Assembly: GCF_004379255.2 (NCBI RefSeq)
Contig: NC_056044.1
Coordinates: forward strand, 2,877,001 to 2,941,000
Origin: Salvia splendens
Lineage: Eukaryota; Streptophyta; Magnoliopsida; Lamiales; Lamiaceae
Length of the DNA: 64,000 nucleotides
Direction of reading: 5' to 3'
Position numbers and translations under genes: made by a program
Shown here: positions 1 to 12,690 of the stretch, one piece after another
Layout of the letters: each line of letters starts with the position of its first letter
How positions within the stretch are numbered: position 1 is the first letter of the stretch
Notes under the pieces: generated by a model
What the model was told of the DNA's origin: nothing
The model's database searches: none
What the model saw: the letters and a program-made list of their open reading frames with translations, nothing else

Positions 1-730
1 ATTATTGTTACAGTTATGTCCTTTTCTTATTTCTTTGTTTCACTCGCAACACAAACATCAGATATAGTCTTATGATAAATATTTAAAATACACTAGAATT
101 ATTTTAACATTGTGTATGAATTTTTGAAATGTGTCCCGACGTATGTTGACTTAACTATTTTTACACATAAATTCTTGAACCTTTTACAATATGAAATCAA
201 TCCTATCAAACATTCGCTAAGACTACGGACATCGGTAACTTTAGTTAAGAGTATAAATTTGATTTTAAAATGAGTGTTCAAATATTTCGACTTTTTTTAA
301 AAAATTACTCGGTACATCTAAAACTAAATGCTCTAAAACCGTAATAAAATACAGTACGTCATGTTAAATAAGGATTTATTTTACTTTTACTAGAACTTTC
401 TTTCAAACAAGCTACATATTCCTTTCATGTTTCAACCAGATGCCAGTCACATTTATTATATTCCAAATTAGATGATTGTGTAATTGAAAAATATTGTAAT
501 TTTTAATTAAAGTTTATTAAATCCTAATAATATTAACAATTTGATAAAAAAAACATACGTACATAGACAACCTAGTCTAACAATTTCATGAAAAAAAAAC
601 TAATCTAATAATTAAACCAACAAATACGTAGAAATATTAAGAAGGGTAATCAGCAATTAATTTATTTTTTTGAGAATATATGCATTTGAATTTGATTGAA
701 ATTGAAGCATTTGATTCACCTGAGATTATA
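1..730. other. intergenic, no gene seen
   Basis: AT-rich sequence upstream of the xylulose kinase pseudogene. The short open frames here have no recognisable protein features. It may include the old promoter of the pseudogene, but I cannot point to a specific TATA box. Confidence 0.5.
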
Positions 731-3700
731 ATGGAGTATTCTTCTCTCCCTCTGCACTCTCTGTTTCTTGGTTTTGACTGTTCCACTCAGTGAGTCAATT
801 CTTCCCTTAAAATCTTAATCACCACCTAATTTATGCAGCGAAAAATTTAGCTACTGATTTCCCAGCTTTACACTAGTTTTATTAGTACTATTTGTTTATG
901 CATCTCTACTTTAGCACTTGCACCTGTTTAAAACGGTATATTCTGTTGCTTGTAAAATTGCAGAAACTTTGATGATGATGAAGAAACTTGTGGAAAAATT
1001 GAATCTTTGATTATTTGTTGCATTAATTCATTTATTAGGTCAAAAATTTAAACATGTTTGCTGCAGTGGTTGTCAATTTTGTTAATGAATTTGGAATGAT
1101 GAATGCAAAGGTTGAATATATGGTGTTGATTTCTTGTTTAGGTCGCTGAAGGAAACTGTATTAGATCAAAACCTCAAAATATTTGCTACAGAGGTTGTGA
1201 ATTATGATGATGAATTGCCCCATTACAAAACTAAGGGTGGTGTTCATCGGGACCCTGTGGTCGATGGGAGGATCGTTTCGCCTCCTTTGATGTGGGTGGA
1301 GGCGTTGGACCTCATACTGCAAAAGCTTGAGAAATCACAGTTTGATTTCGGAAGGGTTGTGGCTGCTTGGTGGTGCGTTTTCGGCTGAGGAATCGCCTGT
1401 TTGGATGGACTGTAGCACCACGCGACAGTGCAGGGCTATTGAGGAAGTGGTTGGAGGTGCATTGAAGCTGTCCAAGCTCACTGGTTCGTGTGCTCATGAG
1501 AGGTATGCGGGACCACAAATTCGGAAGATAGTTGAGACATGGCCTGATGTTTATGAGAATACAGAGAGGGTGTCGCTTGTTAGCTCCTTCATGGCCTCGT
1601 TTTTGATTGGGGGTTATGCTTGTATAGACCATACGGATGAGGCGGGAATGAACCTAATAGATATTAAATCAAAGTCTTGGTCTAAGATAGCGTTGGAGGT
1701 TTGTGTCATGCACGATGTGATCGATTTCTCATCATATTTTCGTGATGTTAAAGCTATTGGTAGTTTGTTAATGTTGGTGTTTTTTGATTTTTCAGGCCGT
1801 AGCCCCGGGTTTGGAGAAGAAACTTGGCGATTTAGCACCAGCATGCTGTTGCTGGTTTCTTATCGAACTATTTCGTGCAAAAGTTGGAAACTCTACTATT
1901 CACAGTCTACTCAATAGTCCTTAATACTTTGTCTATATAAAGATTGAAGACAACAATTTCTAAAATCAAGATTGATTTTTAGCTTACTTAGGTCTTGTAA
2001 TTTGAATATGGCTATACATATGCTTTCCCATAGTGTAAAGAGCATCCCTCGTGATAAGCTGAATGATAAAATTAGTCATTTTGATTTGAGAGGTTGAGGC
2101 ATTCGCGAGCCTTGATACTTATATCCACTGGCTTAATTATGGTGATTTTCTGTATTGCTTTCAGATATCGTTTCAAGAGTAGTTGTATTGCTGTTCAATG
2201 GTCCGGGACAATCCGAATAGCTTGGCAGGCGGGTTTACCCATAACTGATTTAAATTTTCTTGGCTAAAGAGACGATCATCGTGATTAAATTATGCTAACA
2301 AACCGTAACACAGTAATCCCTTTCTATGTTCTACATTGAAAAATCGAATATTTACCTCAACATAACTAAATCAATGCAAGTGTTTATGTTCTTAAATGTG
2401 TTTTAGGTTTAGTGAAAATATTTGTTGGTTTTCAAGTCTTATCAACTTTTCAAACATTTGACAGAGTATGTGTTTAATTTCTACCTGACAGTAATCAAAA
2501 GATATTGAATCGTCGAAAATGAATATCTGATTGATGCCTATGGACTCTTTGCTTCCTGTTATATGTTCGTTGATTGTTTTCATTTCCGTTCTATGGTATA
2601 ATTGCGTAATATAATATGACCAAAGAAGTTGAAGAAATGTATTTGGGATGATTCCATATCTTCTCAATTGAACAATCTGTTTCTAGAATTGTTCCAACAA
2701 TTCTAATAATAATTTTCTGTCTGTCTCTGTGTGATGCATTGTTTCTTTTTTTGCTATATCCTTAGGGTTGATGACTCTTAATACTCCCGGAGATCTGGCT
2801 ATAAGTCTCGGCACTAGCGATACTGTAAGTCAACCATCGAGCGTAGGGCTCTTTTTTTCCTTTTAGATATGTATGAACATTAAAACATAGATTAAACAAT
2901 ATGTCAGGTATTCGGGATAGCCACAGAACATAAGCCCAGCCTTGACGGGCACACATTTCCCAATCCGGTGGATACAGAAGACTATATGGTAATGTTGGTG
3001 TATAAGAACGGGTCCTTGACCCGTGAAGGTACCAATCTCATATCCGGTGCTTACATTCATGAGAAATCTATGTTGGAGGTCCGTCCTGATAATGTGACTA
3101 CGATTTGATAGACATTCGTAATAGGTGTGCCCAAGAATCATGGGAACTTTTCAATACATGTCTGAACCAAACACCGCCTCTGAATGGTTAGTAAAGTATG
3201 CTACTACCATATCAAAGTGACAATGTTTCGGTTTTTTCAGTTCTAATCTCGTTTCAAGCTACAGATGGGAAGATAGGCTTTTACTACAAGGAGCATGAAA
3301 TTCTTCCACCACTTCCAAGTTAGTTTATTTTTCTGTATATTTATCAATTTTTTGCTGCTCACTATTTTCATGTTGCAATGCAGTTGGTGAGCATCGTTAC
3401 GTTCTTGAAAACATTAACGACCCTCTCTCTGGAATAAAGGTGTTCAGTGTTGCGGAGTTTGATCCTCCTTCCGAGGTTGGCATCCATCCGGTGACACTAA
3501 TTCGATTGCATCTATTAACTGAGAAGCTCTATATCTACAGTTACAACTTTCCAGGTTTGAGCGTTGATCGAGGGGCAGTTACTCTCCATGCGTGCTCATG
3601 CAGAAAGAATCGGGATGCCTTCTCCTCCAAGGAGAATAATCGCCACCGGTGGAGCATCTGCAAACGAGTGCATACTGAGCTTGATAGCTTCCCTTTTTGG

Positions 3701-4124
3701 GTGCAATGTGTATACAGTTCAAAGGCCAGGTAATGCTTACATTTAATTAGGAAAAATAAGAGAAATTTGGATTTTCGGATCGAAAGATCATGTATTTACT
3801 GACAAATAATTATTTTATTATTCACAATTAGGATTTAATTAGGACAGATGCACTGAACTGAACATTGAGGTGATCACATTGTTCCTGGCAGACTCAGCTT
3901 CGTTGGGGGCAGCGTTGAGGGCTGCGCACGGATGGTTGTGCAACGATAAGGGAGCTTTCGTTCCTATCAGAAGCATGTATGCAGACAGATTGGAGCAGAC
4001 CTCTCTCAACTGCAAGCTTTCAGCGCAGGCCGGTGATCAAGAACTCGTTGATAAGTACACGTTGATGATGAAGAAACGAGGCGAAATCGAAAAGGACCTG
4101 GTTCGTAAACTAGGACGCGTTTGA
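731..4124 (+). pseudogene. XK2: xylulose kinase (XK2-type, FGGY family) pseudogene, unprocessed
   Basis: The exons read as a plant cytosolic xylulose kinase, which phosphorylates xylulose to xylulose 5-phosphate. I place them near 731-789, 1142-1698, 1796-~1897, 2165-2227, 2766-2824, 2908-3028, 3112-3186, 3265-3318, 3384-3475, 3555-3729 and 3892-4124. Recognisable stretches include FLGFDCSTQ near the N-terminus, WSGDNPNSLAG (after frame repair), PGDLAISLGTSDT (phosphate-binding region), IIATGGASAN and SASLGAALRAAHGWLCN. Lesions: about 40 codons with the QQHGS region are missing and the frame shifts near 1365; a second frameshift lies near 1845; one G is lost in the WSGDN codons near 2205; a TGA at 3558-3560 stands where Arg is expected; the donor after 2227 is GC instead of GT. 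Retained introns show that this is not a retrocopy. Some single-base lesions could be sequencing errors, but the 40-codon loss is unlikely to be one. Family assignment is confident; the comparison is from memory of the Arabidopsis protein. Confidence 0.9.
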
Positions 4125-5036
4125 AAAGATTGAAGATTGATAAGGTAAGTTGATTGCCATTTGCCAAAGTTTGTTATGACCATTGTTTGCATCTATTTTT
4201 GATGTTTGTGTTTCATGTAATAATGTTGTATAAATTTATTATGCGTATAGAATTTCAAAACCATCTAACTTAGTTGTGTTCGTCTTTGCTATTTGAATAT
4301 AATTATTGGAAATAACTAAATCTATTTAATTTAATTTTTTTCACAAAACGTACACCTACAATAAATTCAATCAAGGTATACCTAAATTCCTGGACCACGG
4401 CTGTTTATTTCTTCATTTAGTAATTGAAGATTTGAACCTTCTTTTTTCTTTATTATCTATCCTTTTGTAGTTTATTTCCAAGGTTCAACTTGTGAAAGAA
4501 TTTAAAAAATAAAACTAAAGAAATATAAGAGGATAAATGAACTGGATCTTGTTTTTGTTTTTTCTTTTCTTTTGGGGAGAAAATCTAAAGATATTAGTAT
4601 ATCTTTTTTTTTCTTTACACACTTCTTGCTATTTTAATAATAATAGTACAATATATATAGTCTTGGAAATGGATTCATCTGCTTAAATTTAGTATTTGGT
4701 AATGGTTAATGATCAAATTTATCATGACCATCATTGTTTCATCAAATCTAATCCAAATTTTGAAATTTATCAACTTTATCTTTATAAATCATATTGATTC
4801 TATTCCTTTTTTTTAACTAACTAATTCTATCAAAGTTTTTATAAATTTAATCGTTTTTATATTTCTAAAATTAAAAATTATGGATTCTCACATCCCGTTT
4901 ATTTTTAGGAGAAAAATAAGAGCTCATCTTTGTCAAGTCATGATCCCAATAATTACTTTAGGTCAAGAAAACACTTCTTTTCAAAATTCCATATTCCAAG
5001 ATTATACTACTACTACTACTAATAATAATAATAACA

Positions 5037-5072
<36 letters not shown>

Positions 5073-7312
5073 TTATTACCCCACAACCATAAAAAAAGAG
5101 AGAATACAAAAAATAATTAATTCCACAAACTGCAGGAGGCAAAAAGTGGAATTAGACATTTACCTGCATTCTTATTCGTAGCTGTAACAATTGTACAGAA
5201 CAATGAACTATAATAACAGAAGAATTAATAGAGTCCTTTTTTTTTGTGGCAGAGCTGATGAAAACTGATACCAAATTGTACACAGTTACTACTTCAAATT
5301 ACAGCAGAAAAAAAATTAAATATGAGCAGATAAAACATCTTTGATCCATAGTAGAAAACTAGCTCATAAATTTTCACTGCATTAATGCCATAGTAAAATT
5401 TTAGTTGGATACCTTTATAGAACTCCTTAATGAGGCATCATGTACAAAGCAGATGTTTGCTGATCCATCTATACACACAATATATACACATTCTGTGTGT
5501 GTATGAATCTATGATCATAAATTACTATTGCAGAACAAGTTTCTTGCTATTTCAAGAAAGTAAAACAAATCATCAACTAGCACGGCTAGAGAGCTCGAGA
5601 CCTCAAAACGTAACCAAATTCCAGAAATATGTGTTCAAAGATCTTGATTTGCAGCAAAAATTCAAGTACTCTCGATGACTCAAGTTCGATTTGGTCATTT
5701 TCTAAGATGTGTATATAGAAAACAATGATGCAGCTTGAACAAAACAGATCATATGATATTGATTTGGCCATAGAACCAAGAAATATGAATGCAAGCTCAA
5801 AATATTAATAATCATCTGATCAAGATATGCAAGATTGAGCATCACATAATATGATTGGCAAATGAATTTCACCTAATAGGTGAAGTTGTCGACAATGGAG
5901 ACTGCAGACGGCATCACAATGCCCCGGCCAACTGATTAGCATAAAACAGACATTAGCCAGATTCGTTCTCCTCTATTATCCGTGCGATCATAGAGAAAAA
6001 CGACTCCCAACCTTCAAGTGGAAAGAAGTGAATTTATGCCTTCATAAGCCCTTAAACTAAAGCATCCTTCGGTTTGATTCTTTAACAATAAATCCAAACC
6101 TTGCTCATTGACAGAAAACCATCTGTTGCAGCCATTGCTTCAAATATCAAAACTAAAGATTAAGATGAAGCCTTTCAATAAATCATAGAGGCCTAAATGA
6201 AAACATTTGGAAACTAAGATTACATTTGCATTTGTTGAAGAAGCAGAAGCACTCTTCCTTTACTCAAAAGGCAAAGAAAATAAAAGGAAATTGGATGATC
6301 AAAGGCCAACATTATCAGAAGGAAGTAGCTAAAATAACCAACAACATGAATTAGGAAAGGGGACATGAAAAATGAAAGCATAAACAAGATACCATCATCA
6401 TCAATTAATCATAACCATCATTTCAATTCAAGTACAGTACTTTCTATTCTCCTTTTTCTTGAGATAAATACACAAAATCTATGTATACCACCAAATCCCA
6501 AAATGCTTCATTTCCAAATTCTTCCACTCTGCATTGGCAAAACCTTCTATCTCCTCATTAGCACCCTCCAAGAAAATGTTAAAACTTCCAAATGAACTCT
6601 TTTTCTCCTCATTAGATTAGCCAATAAAAGCAAGTTTAAAATAGGAAAAAAAGAGAAGAAAGAGGGCCAATAATACATAAACTCCATAAAAGAGTCTCCT
6701 TTTTTTCAATTTCCAATATTTTAGAGAACAAAAAACTGTAAAAATGCCTGGCTCCATCCTGTTTGCCTTCAACCAGCAAAAAAAGGAAGCATTTCTTTCT
6801 CCATCACCTATGAAAAACCCCATAAACACCTCAGATTCATAGTGTTACAGTTTTCCATCAAAAGGGCAACCTCGTCATTCCACCTCACCAACCCCCTCCA
6901 CCCAAGAACCGCCGCCGCCCCACCACCACCACCACCTTCCATTCCTTTTCAGCAAATGGGCTTCAAGATTTCCCTTCTCTCTCGCACTCCACTCTGTAAA
7001 AATCTAGTCTTTGAAATGCTAGAGAGAGAAAGATTGGATTTTGATTGGTTTTCAAAAGGTGTGTAAATGTCAAAACTGTGTGTGCGTGTGTGTGTGCTGG
7101 GATTGGAGATTCTAGGATGGGGAGATTGAGGAAAATAGTTTAAATGGAGAAATGCCGGTGAAAGGCCATTTTCAATGATGTTCCCTTATTCTTGACTAAC
7201 TACATATTCCTCTTGTCAAAATTCATTTCTAATTAATGACCTTTAATCGTACTTAAAAGGTCGATATTTGATTTTAAAATTTTCAAATAAAATTAAATTA
7301 CAGTCATAAATT
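4125..7312. other. intergenic, no supported gene
   Basis: No convincing exon chain on either strand. From about 5100 to 7150 the composition is less AT-rich. On the minus strand a CT-rich stretch near 7000-7120 precedes a short Gly/Ala-rich frame that starts near 6943, which could be the 5' end of a minus-strand transcript. I could not connect it to further exons or a known protein. A GT run lies near 7080-7100. Confidence 0.4.
5008..5074. repeat. trinucleotide microsatellites (CTA/ATA/ATT)n
   Basis: A run of ACT units passes into AAT units and then into about 12 ATT units. The 70-codon open frame across it is low-complexity (Thr, Asn and Tyr runs) and not a gene. Confidence 0.9.
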
Positions 7313-7532
7313 AAATCGTACTCATCACTAAAAGAATCATACTACTATACAGTTAATTGTCTTTTTATATGCAATTAATAGAAAGTGAAAAAATTAAATT
7401 TTGTGTCCAATTTAGATTTCCTAAATCGTACTCATCACTAAAAGAATCATACTACTATACAGTTAATTGTCTTTTTATATGCAATTAATAGAAAGTGAAA
7501 CAAATAAATTTTGTGTCCAATTTAGATTTCCT
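7313..7532. repeat. 110-bp tandem duplication
   Basis: The segment starting AAATCGTACTCATCAC at 7313 repeats at 7423 with a constant offset of 110 bases and only a few changes (for example AAAAATTAAA versus AACAAATAAA). It is a recent local duplication in non-coding DNA. Confidence 0.93.
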
Positions 7533-7603
7533 TTTTTCTCATATCTCTAAAATATTCGATCACATTACAATTTTTTTTGGTAATGTTCATTAAATGAAAA
7601 GTT

Positions 7604-7876
7604 ATACCCCTCCATCCTTAAAAAAAGGACATCTGGGTCGGGCACGAGAATTAATTCACATTTGTTAAAGAAGAAAATGGAAGAAGGATAAGTAAATAGT
7701 GTTTCTGAATAATAAGACCTACATTATTATTAGTGTTTGGCCCTAGTGGTATAAGTGATAAATAAATTCATGTATATGTGTAACGAATTTGGAAAAACTT
7801 TCTATAAATAAAAATAAGATAGTTTTATGGCACGGGTGAAAAAAATGTCCGTATTTTTGTGGGATGAATGAAGTAT
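7604..7876. mobile_element. Stowaway-like MITE, diverged
   Basis: The left end reads CCTCCATCCTTAAAAAAAGG and the right end reads as its approximate inverted complement (GTCC...TGGGATGAATGAAGTA). Length about 270 bp, no coding capacity. The ends are degenerate, so limits are approximate. Confidence 0.45.
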
Positions 7877-8066
7877 AAAAACTGATTGACATTAATATAT
7901 TTTGAACTACTTTTAAAGTGAGTAATAATTCATGGCCGAACTTTGACATATTACACTTAGGCCTACTTATTTTGTCGGTCAGATTCCTAACCAAATCGAT
8001 CAATCTTTTTGCTTGGCAATTTGGAGCCATCAATTATGAAACCGGAGGGAGTCTAAACCGTTTAAA

Positions 8067-8110
8067 ATTTAGTTCCTATACTAGCCGGTCGGTTGGTATA
8101 GGAACTAAAT
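8067..8110. repeat. perfect 15-bp inverted repeat (hairpin)
   Basis: ATTTAGTTCCTATAC at 8067-8081 is repeated as its exact reverse complement at 8096-8110 across a 14-base loop. It could be a small transposon end pair or a chance palindrome. No promoter or terminator role is evident. Confidence 0.85.
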
Positions 8111-10048
8111 TATAAAAATTAATTATACTCCGTATTAGGTTGATTCCAATCAAAATGCATTGGAGAGAGTCTAATTCGGGTCTACGGCTAGTGCGTCAAT
8201 GACTATATCGTTTGACCATTCTTATTCTTGTGATATTTATTTGTAAGATTATATTTATAATTAAAAATTAAAATTAATTAAAAACATAAAAATAATTAAA
8301 ATTTAGCTTCTGTTTCTGAGTATGACCGATGCACCCAGAAATGCCGAACCGAGACCGAACTGAAACCGCTAAATCAGTTATTTGTCCCACCATAAGCGAA
8401 ACAATTCAGTTCGATTCTCGATTACTTAACTAAATCATCAACCCTAATTACATTGTATAACGATAATCATGTTATTACGATTTTATATATCCAACATCGG
8501 GTTAGTACTCTTACACAAAATAAAAACATGTTGGTGTAAAGATGAATCATCTACAAAAAAGATTAAAGCGATATATGTAAATTCGTGACAATAACATTTT
8601 TAATAAATATTGTACATTCTTATTACCAATTGTAAATTCAATATGAATTGTGACATGACTATGCCAACTGATGACAAGTCATTGGACTTAATTTTAGCCT
8701 ACCACAAATTTTATTTGCAGTTTGTAGTCGAAATTAGTTTTGAGCAAAGATCAACACCGACAAGTGAGACATTTCAATCTGCTTCTGTCAAAAAAGTTTG
8801 ACTAAAATCAGAGTAGTTAATTTCACAATCTGACTTACTTGGTGTATATTGTAATTAGTACTATTGAATTGTATTTTCCATTTTACATTATTTTTTAATT
8901 TATAATGTTATATGTCTTAAAGCTTCTTATTGTCTAAAGTGTCTTACTAGTCCCCCATGTAGGAGTAGTATATATTTCAGGTTAACGAATTTAATGCTCC
9001 TGGTTTTGAAATTTTAAAAAATAGGAGTAGTTTAATTTACTTCGTAAATAATTTGTAACTAATCATCCTACTATATAATTTTGGAAATCATTTAAGTATT
9101 GCATTTTTAATATTGAATTTGAAATGATAAGTTTTCCAATTGATTCATTTATTGCAGTGGAACAGATACGACGTTAGCTCTCAGAAAATGTCATTATTTG
9201 TTTGTGAGAGAAAGATGCCGCTAAAAACTTTTTGTTGTAAAATAATTTTTCTTTAAATTTTGAAATTTATATGGATAAATTTGATTTTAGCATGATTTAT
9301 CTAGGGACTTATTAATTAGTAATTTATTTATATTTGAAAAAAAATGAAAATCATAAAATCGAACCTAACCTACAAGATTCTCATAGGACACATATGTCAA
9401 CGTGCAACATCGATTGCAATAGTTAAAAACAAACATAAATATTAGTAAAAAGTAGACCAATAAATAAAATAGCCACGACGATGACGAGGGTGCAAAATTT
9501 AGTTAGTACTAAAATACTTCTCCTATATTCAATAAGTTTGAATTTCAAATCTTCGCATGCAAAAGTAAATTAGAACGACTATTGATTATCTTTTAGAAAA
9601 ACAAATAATAATTTTAAAATATAGTCATCAAATTAATAGTTGATGTTGATTTAATTGATTTAATATTTAGTACCAATCCAAGGCTTGAGAGCATGTCATA
9701 TATACAACAACGATATCATAATAATTTGCTCGACGTTTTGCAGCATAAAAGGATGTGTTCAATAGTTTCGGATTCTTGCCTGAAATGGACACATCGATCA
9801 TGTTCCACTCATGTCATTAATACTTTCAAAAACTCTCTACTTCTCTTGAATGCTAAAGGTTGTAGGATTATTTTGAGGAAAAATAGAACTAAGATAATGT
9901 CTATTAAAATAATCAACATGTCAAGTTAGTCGAGCTAGTAACCAGGTCGGAATAATTTCATATTTCAATAGTATAATGATGTTATTAATTATTTTTACAA
10001 TATTGTTTGTATTTTATAAATAGAGTTTTATTCAGAAGATAAACACGT
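8111..10048. other. intergenic, no gene seen
   Basis: AT-rich DNA without recognisable exons, repeats with clear ends, or RNA genes. The 60-80-codon open frames have no recognisable protein features. Confidence 0.5.
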
Positions 10049-10134
10049 GGGGTGGTGGCGCAGTTGGCTAGCGCGTAGGTCTCATAGCTTTTTCAGTGAT
10101 CCCGAGGTCGAGAGTTAGAAACTCTCTCACCCAA
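10049..10134 (+). tRNA. elongator tRNA-Met (CAT), intron-containing, degenerate
   Basis: The 5' half is a textbook plant elongator tRNA-Met: GGGGTGG acceptor strand, A box TGGCGCAGTTGG, and anticodon CAT within GTCTCATA. About 12 bases of intron follow (GCTTTTTCAGTG) before the 3' anticodon arm ATCCCGAGGTC; plant tRNA-Met-e genes are known to carry such an intron. The 3' half is damaged. The T loop has TTA where TTC is invariant, breaking the B box, and the acceptor end is CACCCA so the first base pair is lost. A T-run at about 10142-10149 would serve as a Pol III terminator. Probably a tRNA pseudogene or a poorly expressed copy. Confidence 0.85.
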
Positions 10135-10154
10135 ATTCTACTTTTTTTTGTGTA

Positions 10155-10251
10155 TAATTATACCGTATAACCAACAAATAATATCACTAATTATATATTT
10201 TGTATATGAATAGTGTAATTATACCGTATAACCAACAATAATATCACTAAT
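10155..10251. repeat. 61-bp direct repeat, two copies
   Basis: TAATTATACCGTATAACCAA begins at 10155 and again at 10216, followed in both by ATAATATCACTAAT. It lies just after the tRNA relic. Confidence 0.85.
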
Positions 10252-10285
10252 CCATTACATCATCAATTTAAGTAAGACACATATT

Positions 10286-10440
10286 CACATTAGCAATACC
10301 AAATAATATGAATTGACATGCCATAATAACACACGATACACATTAGCAATACGAAATAATATGGATTGACATGCCACAATAACACACGATGCACATTAAC
10401 AATACGAAATAATATGAATTGACATGACACAATACCAATA
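10286..10440. repeat. 53-bp minisatellite, about three units
   Basis: Units starting CACATTAGCAATAC at 10286 and 10339, and CACATTAACAATAC at 10392, give an exact 53-base period. Each contains AATATGAATTGACATG or a one-base variant. A partial fourth unit follows. Confidence 0.9.
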
Positions 10441-11248
10441 CGAAATGATATGAACATGATTATATGATTAAAACCTCATATTCTACGATAAAAACTGATC
10501 TACATAGTTTTAAAACTGATTTACAAGAACATAGAGAAAACACTAACATATAAGTATTTTTTTAAATTAAAAATAATGATAGTAACATTATTTTTAAGGA
10601 GTTACCCGAAACCCAAAATTATCCGATTTTTAACGACTCAATTCAACGAGGATACAAACCTAATAAAGCTTGACCCAAACCATTAATTTTTGTTTATATT
10701 CGTGTTCTGCCAAATTTAGTATCTTGTTGAAAATTAACCCCTAATTTAATACAATCAACTTCAAGTGCATAACTTTCCTCCTAATACACGTTCCACCTTA
10801 TTACTAACTCCGTTCATAAAAAATAGTCATTTTTTCTATTTTAGGTCGTTCATCAAAATTAGTTTCTGTCTATTTTTTAATCATTATATTTTTTAGTGAG
10901 ATAGTCTAATTTTTTAATAATAATACATGAACTACTTGTTCTCTTAATCTCTTTATTTTACTAATTATATTTTAAAACTTGTGTTACCACTATTTAGTCT
11001 ATTTAAATTTACAGTTAATGAATTTTATATGCTCATTGTATATTTGAATTTAATTTAATTTAATTTAATTTTTTGAAAAACATACGGTACTCTTACCCTG
11101 AATTTTGGATTCCACCTTACCCCTACGCTAAAAAATCGAGATTAAATGAGTTAATGATTAGTTGATTACGATATTATTTAACATTTTAACCTAAATCACA
11201 ATTTTGCTTCGAAAAGAAAAACTAAAGAAATTTGCAATTAAAGCTTTC
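10441..11248. other. intergenic, possible MITE fragment
   Basis: AT-rich spacer upstream of the NDUFAF6-type gene. Around 10808-10870 the phrase ACTCCGTTCATAAAAAATAG resembles a Stowaway-type end, but I see no matching second end. Confidence 0.35.
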
Positions 11249-12690
11249 GTCTTCTTTGAGCAAGTCAGAAAATAGTCCTTAAAATCGGATCCGAGCAGCG
11301 CCGCCGCTCTTCTTCTAAACCAGATTTCTCCTCGTCTTCTTCAATACGGTATTTCTCTTTCCTTCTCTTATCTTTTTATCCACAAAGCATTTGGGACTTG
11401 TATTCAATAATTCAAAAACTAAGCAAATTGACTGCGTTTGGAACAAAGAAACCCCAATATGCGATTCTACTATTCAAAACTAGCTCAAAAACGCAAGCAT
11501 GACTGGTTTGGAGCAAAATTGTTACTGCATTTTAGGTTTTTCTATATGAATTTGTAGAGGAAAATGGATTAGCTGACCTTTCACCCAAAATGATACCAGA
11601 ACAAAGAAATTACTATAGCTGAATTCACATTTATTGGAGAAAAAACTGCAATTTTGTAGTAATTGTTATGCAGCAAATATATTTGTTGCCTAAATGCCCA
11701 TTTTTTATTCAGAGTTGTTCCTGTAGATAACATGTCTTTGCTTGACATTTTACTTGGTTGCTTTTGAAGATCCATGAAGTCTTAATCTAATTTAAGCTTT
11801 TGGTAGCATTTCCCCCCTTTAACTGTTGAATAAATGCCCTGTTATGTTGAATTTGTAAGTGTGGTAGTAGCTGTAGAAGGATTATTGTTGTTGTTACTGA
11901 CCCGATTTGTTTGGATTGAGTCCGAGAGACCTTTTTCTGCAACGCGGTTGGGGAAGGCCCCTGCGTTATGGACCTGTATAAATAGACCAGGACTTAATCT
12001 AGGTTCTAGCATTATACATTATTTGATGATTTATGTCTTGTTTTTCGACTCATGGTGAAACTCTCCTTTGCCGGTGACTTTTATCAATCTTGGTTTCTAT
12101 GAAAATCTGTGTGTTCATCTTGTTGTTTGTGTATACTTGTCTTTTTTCATAACAATCTGCAACTATTTTTGTGATCATTTAAGTATCATGTGCCTTTTGT
12201 ATTAGTTATATGATTTTGAATGTTATATGGATCATGTCATTTTTTGTTGTATATTGTATGGAGTCATAAAAATTGCTGACTACTTTTGCAAGTTAGAATT
12301 CCACATAGTAGTTGTATGTTGACATATATGAAAAATGAACAATTGCATGTGAAACTCCAGCAAAAAATCGAAATTCGAAATTGCACTTGCATCATTTTAA
12401 AAGTCATGTGAAATTACTAATTAAGTGTTAAAATTCTGAAAAATTCCTCCTAACATTGCAATACTGAAAAGAAGGTGATATTTCTTGCTAGGGGTTCGGC
12501 TGTCTAATAGTCCTGACTGCTTCTTGCCCTGCCTCGTATCTTTCTAAACCGAAATCTCATGACTGCCTTTGATTGTCAATGAAACCTATCATTTCTTAAT
12601 ATTCAATAATAATTTGCTTGAATGCCTTCAGCGTAACAGCTTCTGTAAAGCACCCCCTGATGAGAACTTGACATCTGACATCAGACATCA
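11249..12690 (+). other. 5' UTR exon and leader intron of the NDUFAF6-type gene
   Basis: A GC- and CT-rich stretch at about 11250-11348, unlike the AT-rich spacer, ends at a donor (ACG|GTATTT, GT at 11349). Poly-pyrimidine sequence and the acceptor CCTTCAG at 12625-12631 precede a second non-coding stretch that leads to the ATG at 12691. A 5' UTR intron of about 1.28 kb is the simplest reading. Transcript data are not available here. Confidence 0.55.

Noticed and set aside
6744..6766. TGCCTGGCTCC motif resembling the start of miR160
   Set aside because: Only the first 11 bases agree. The remainder differs and no complementary arm is found nearby, so no precursor hairpin is supported.
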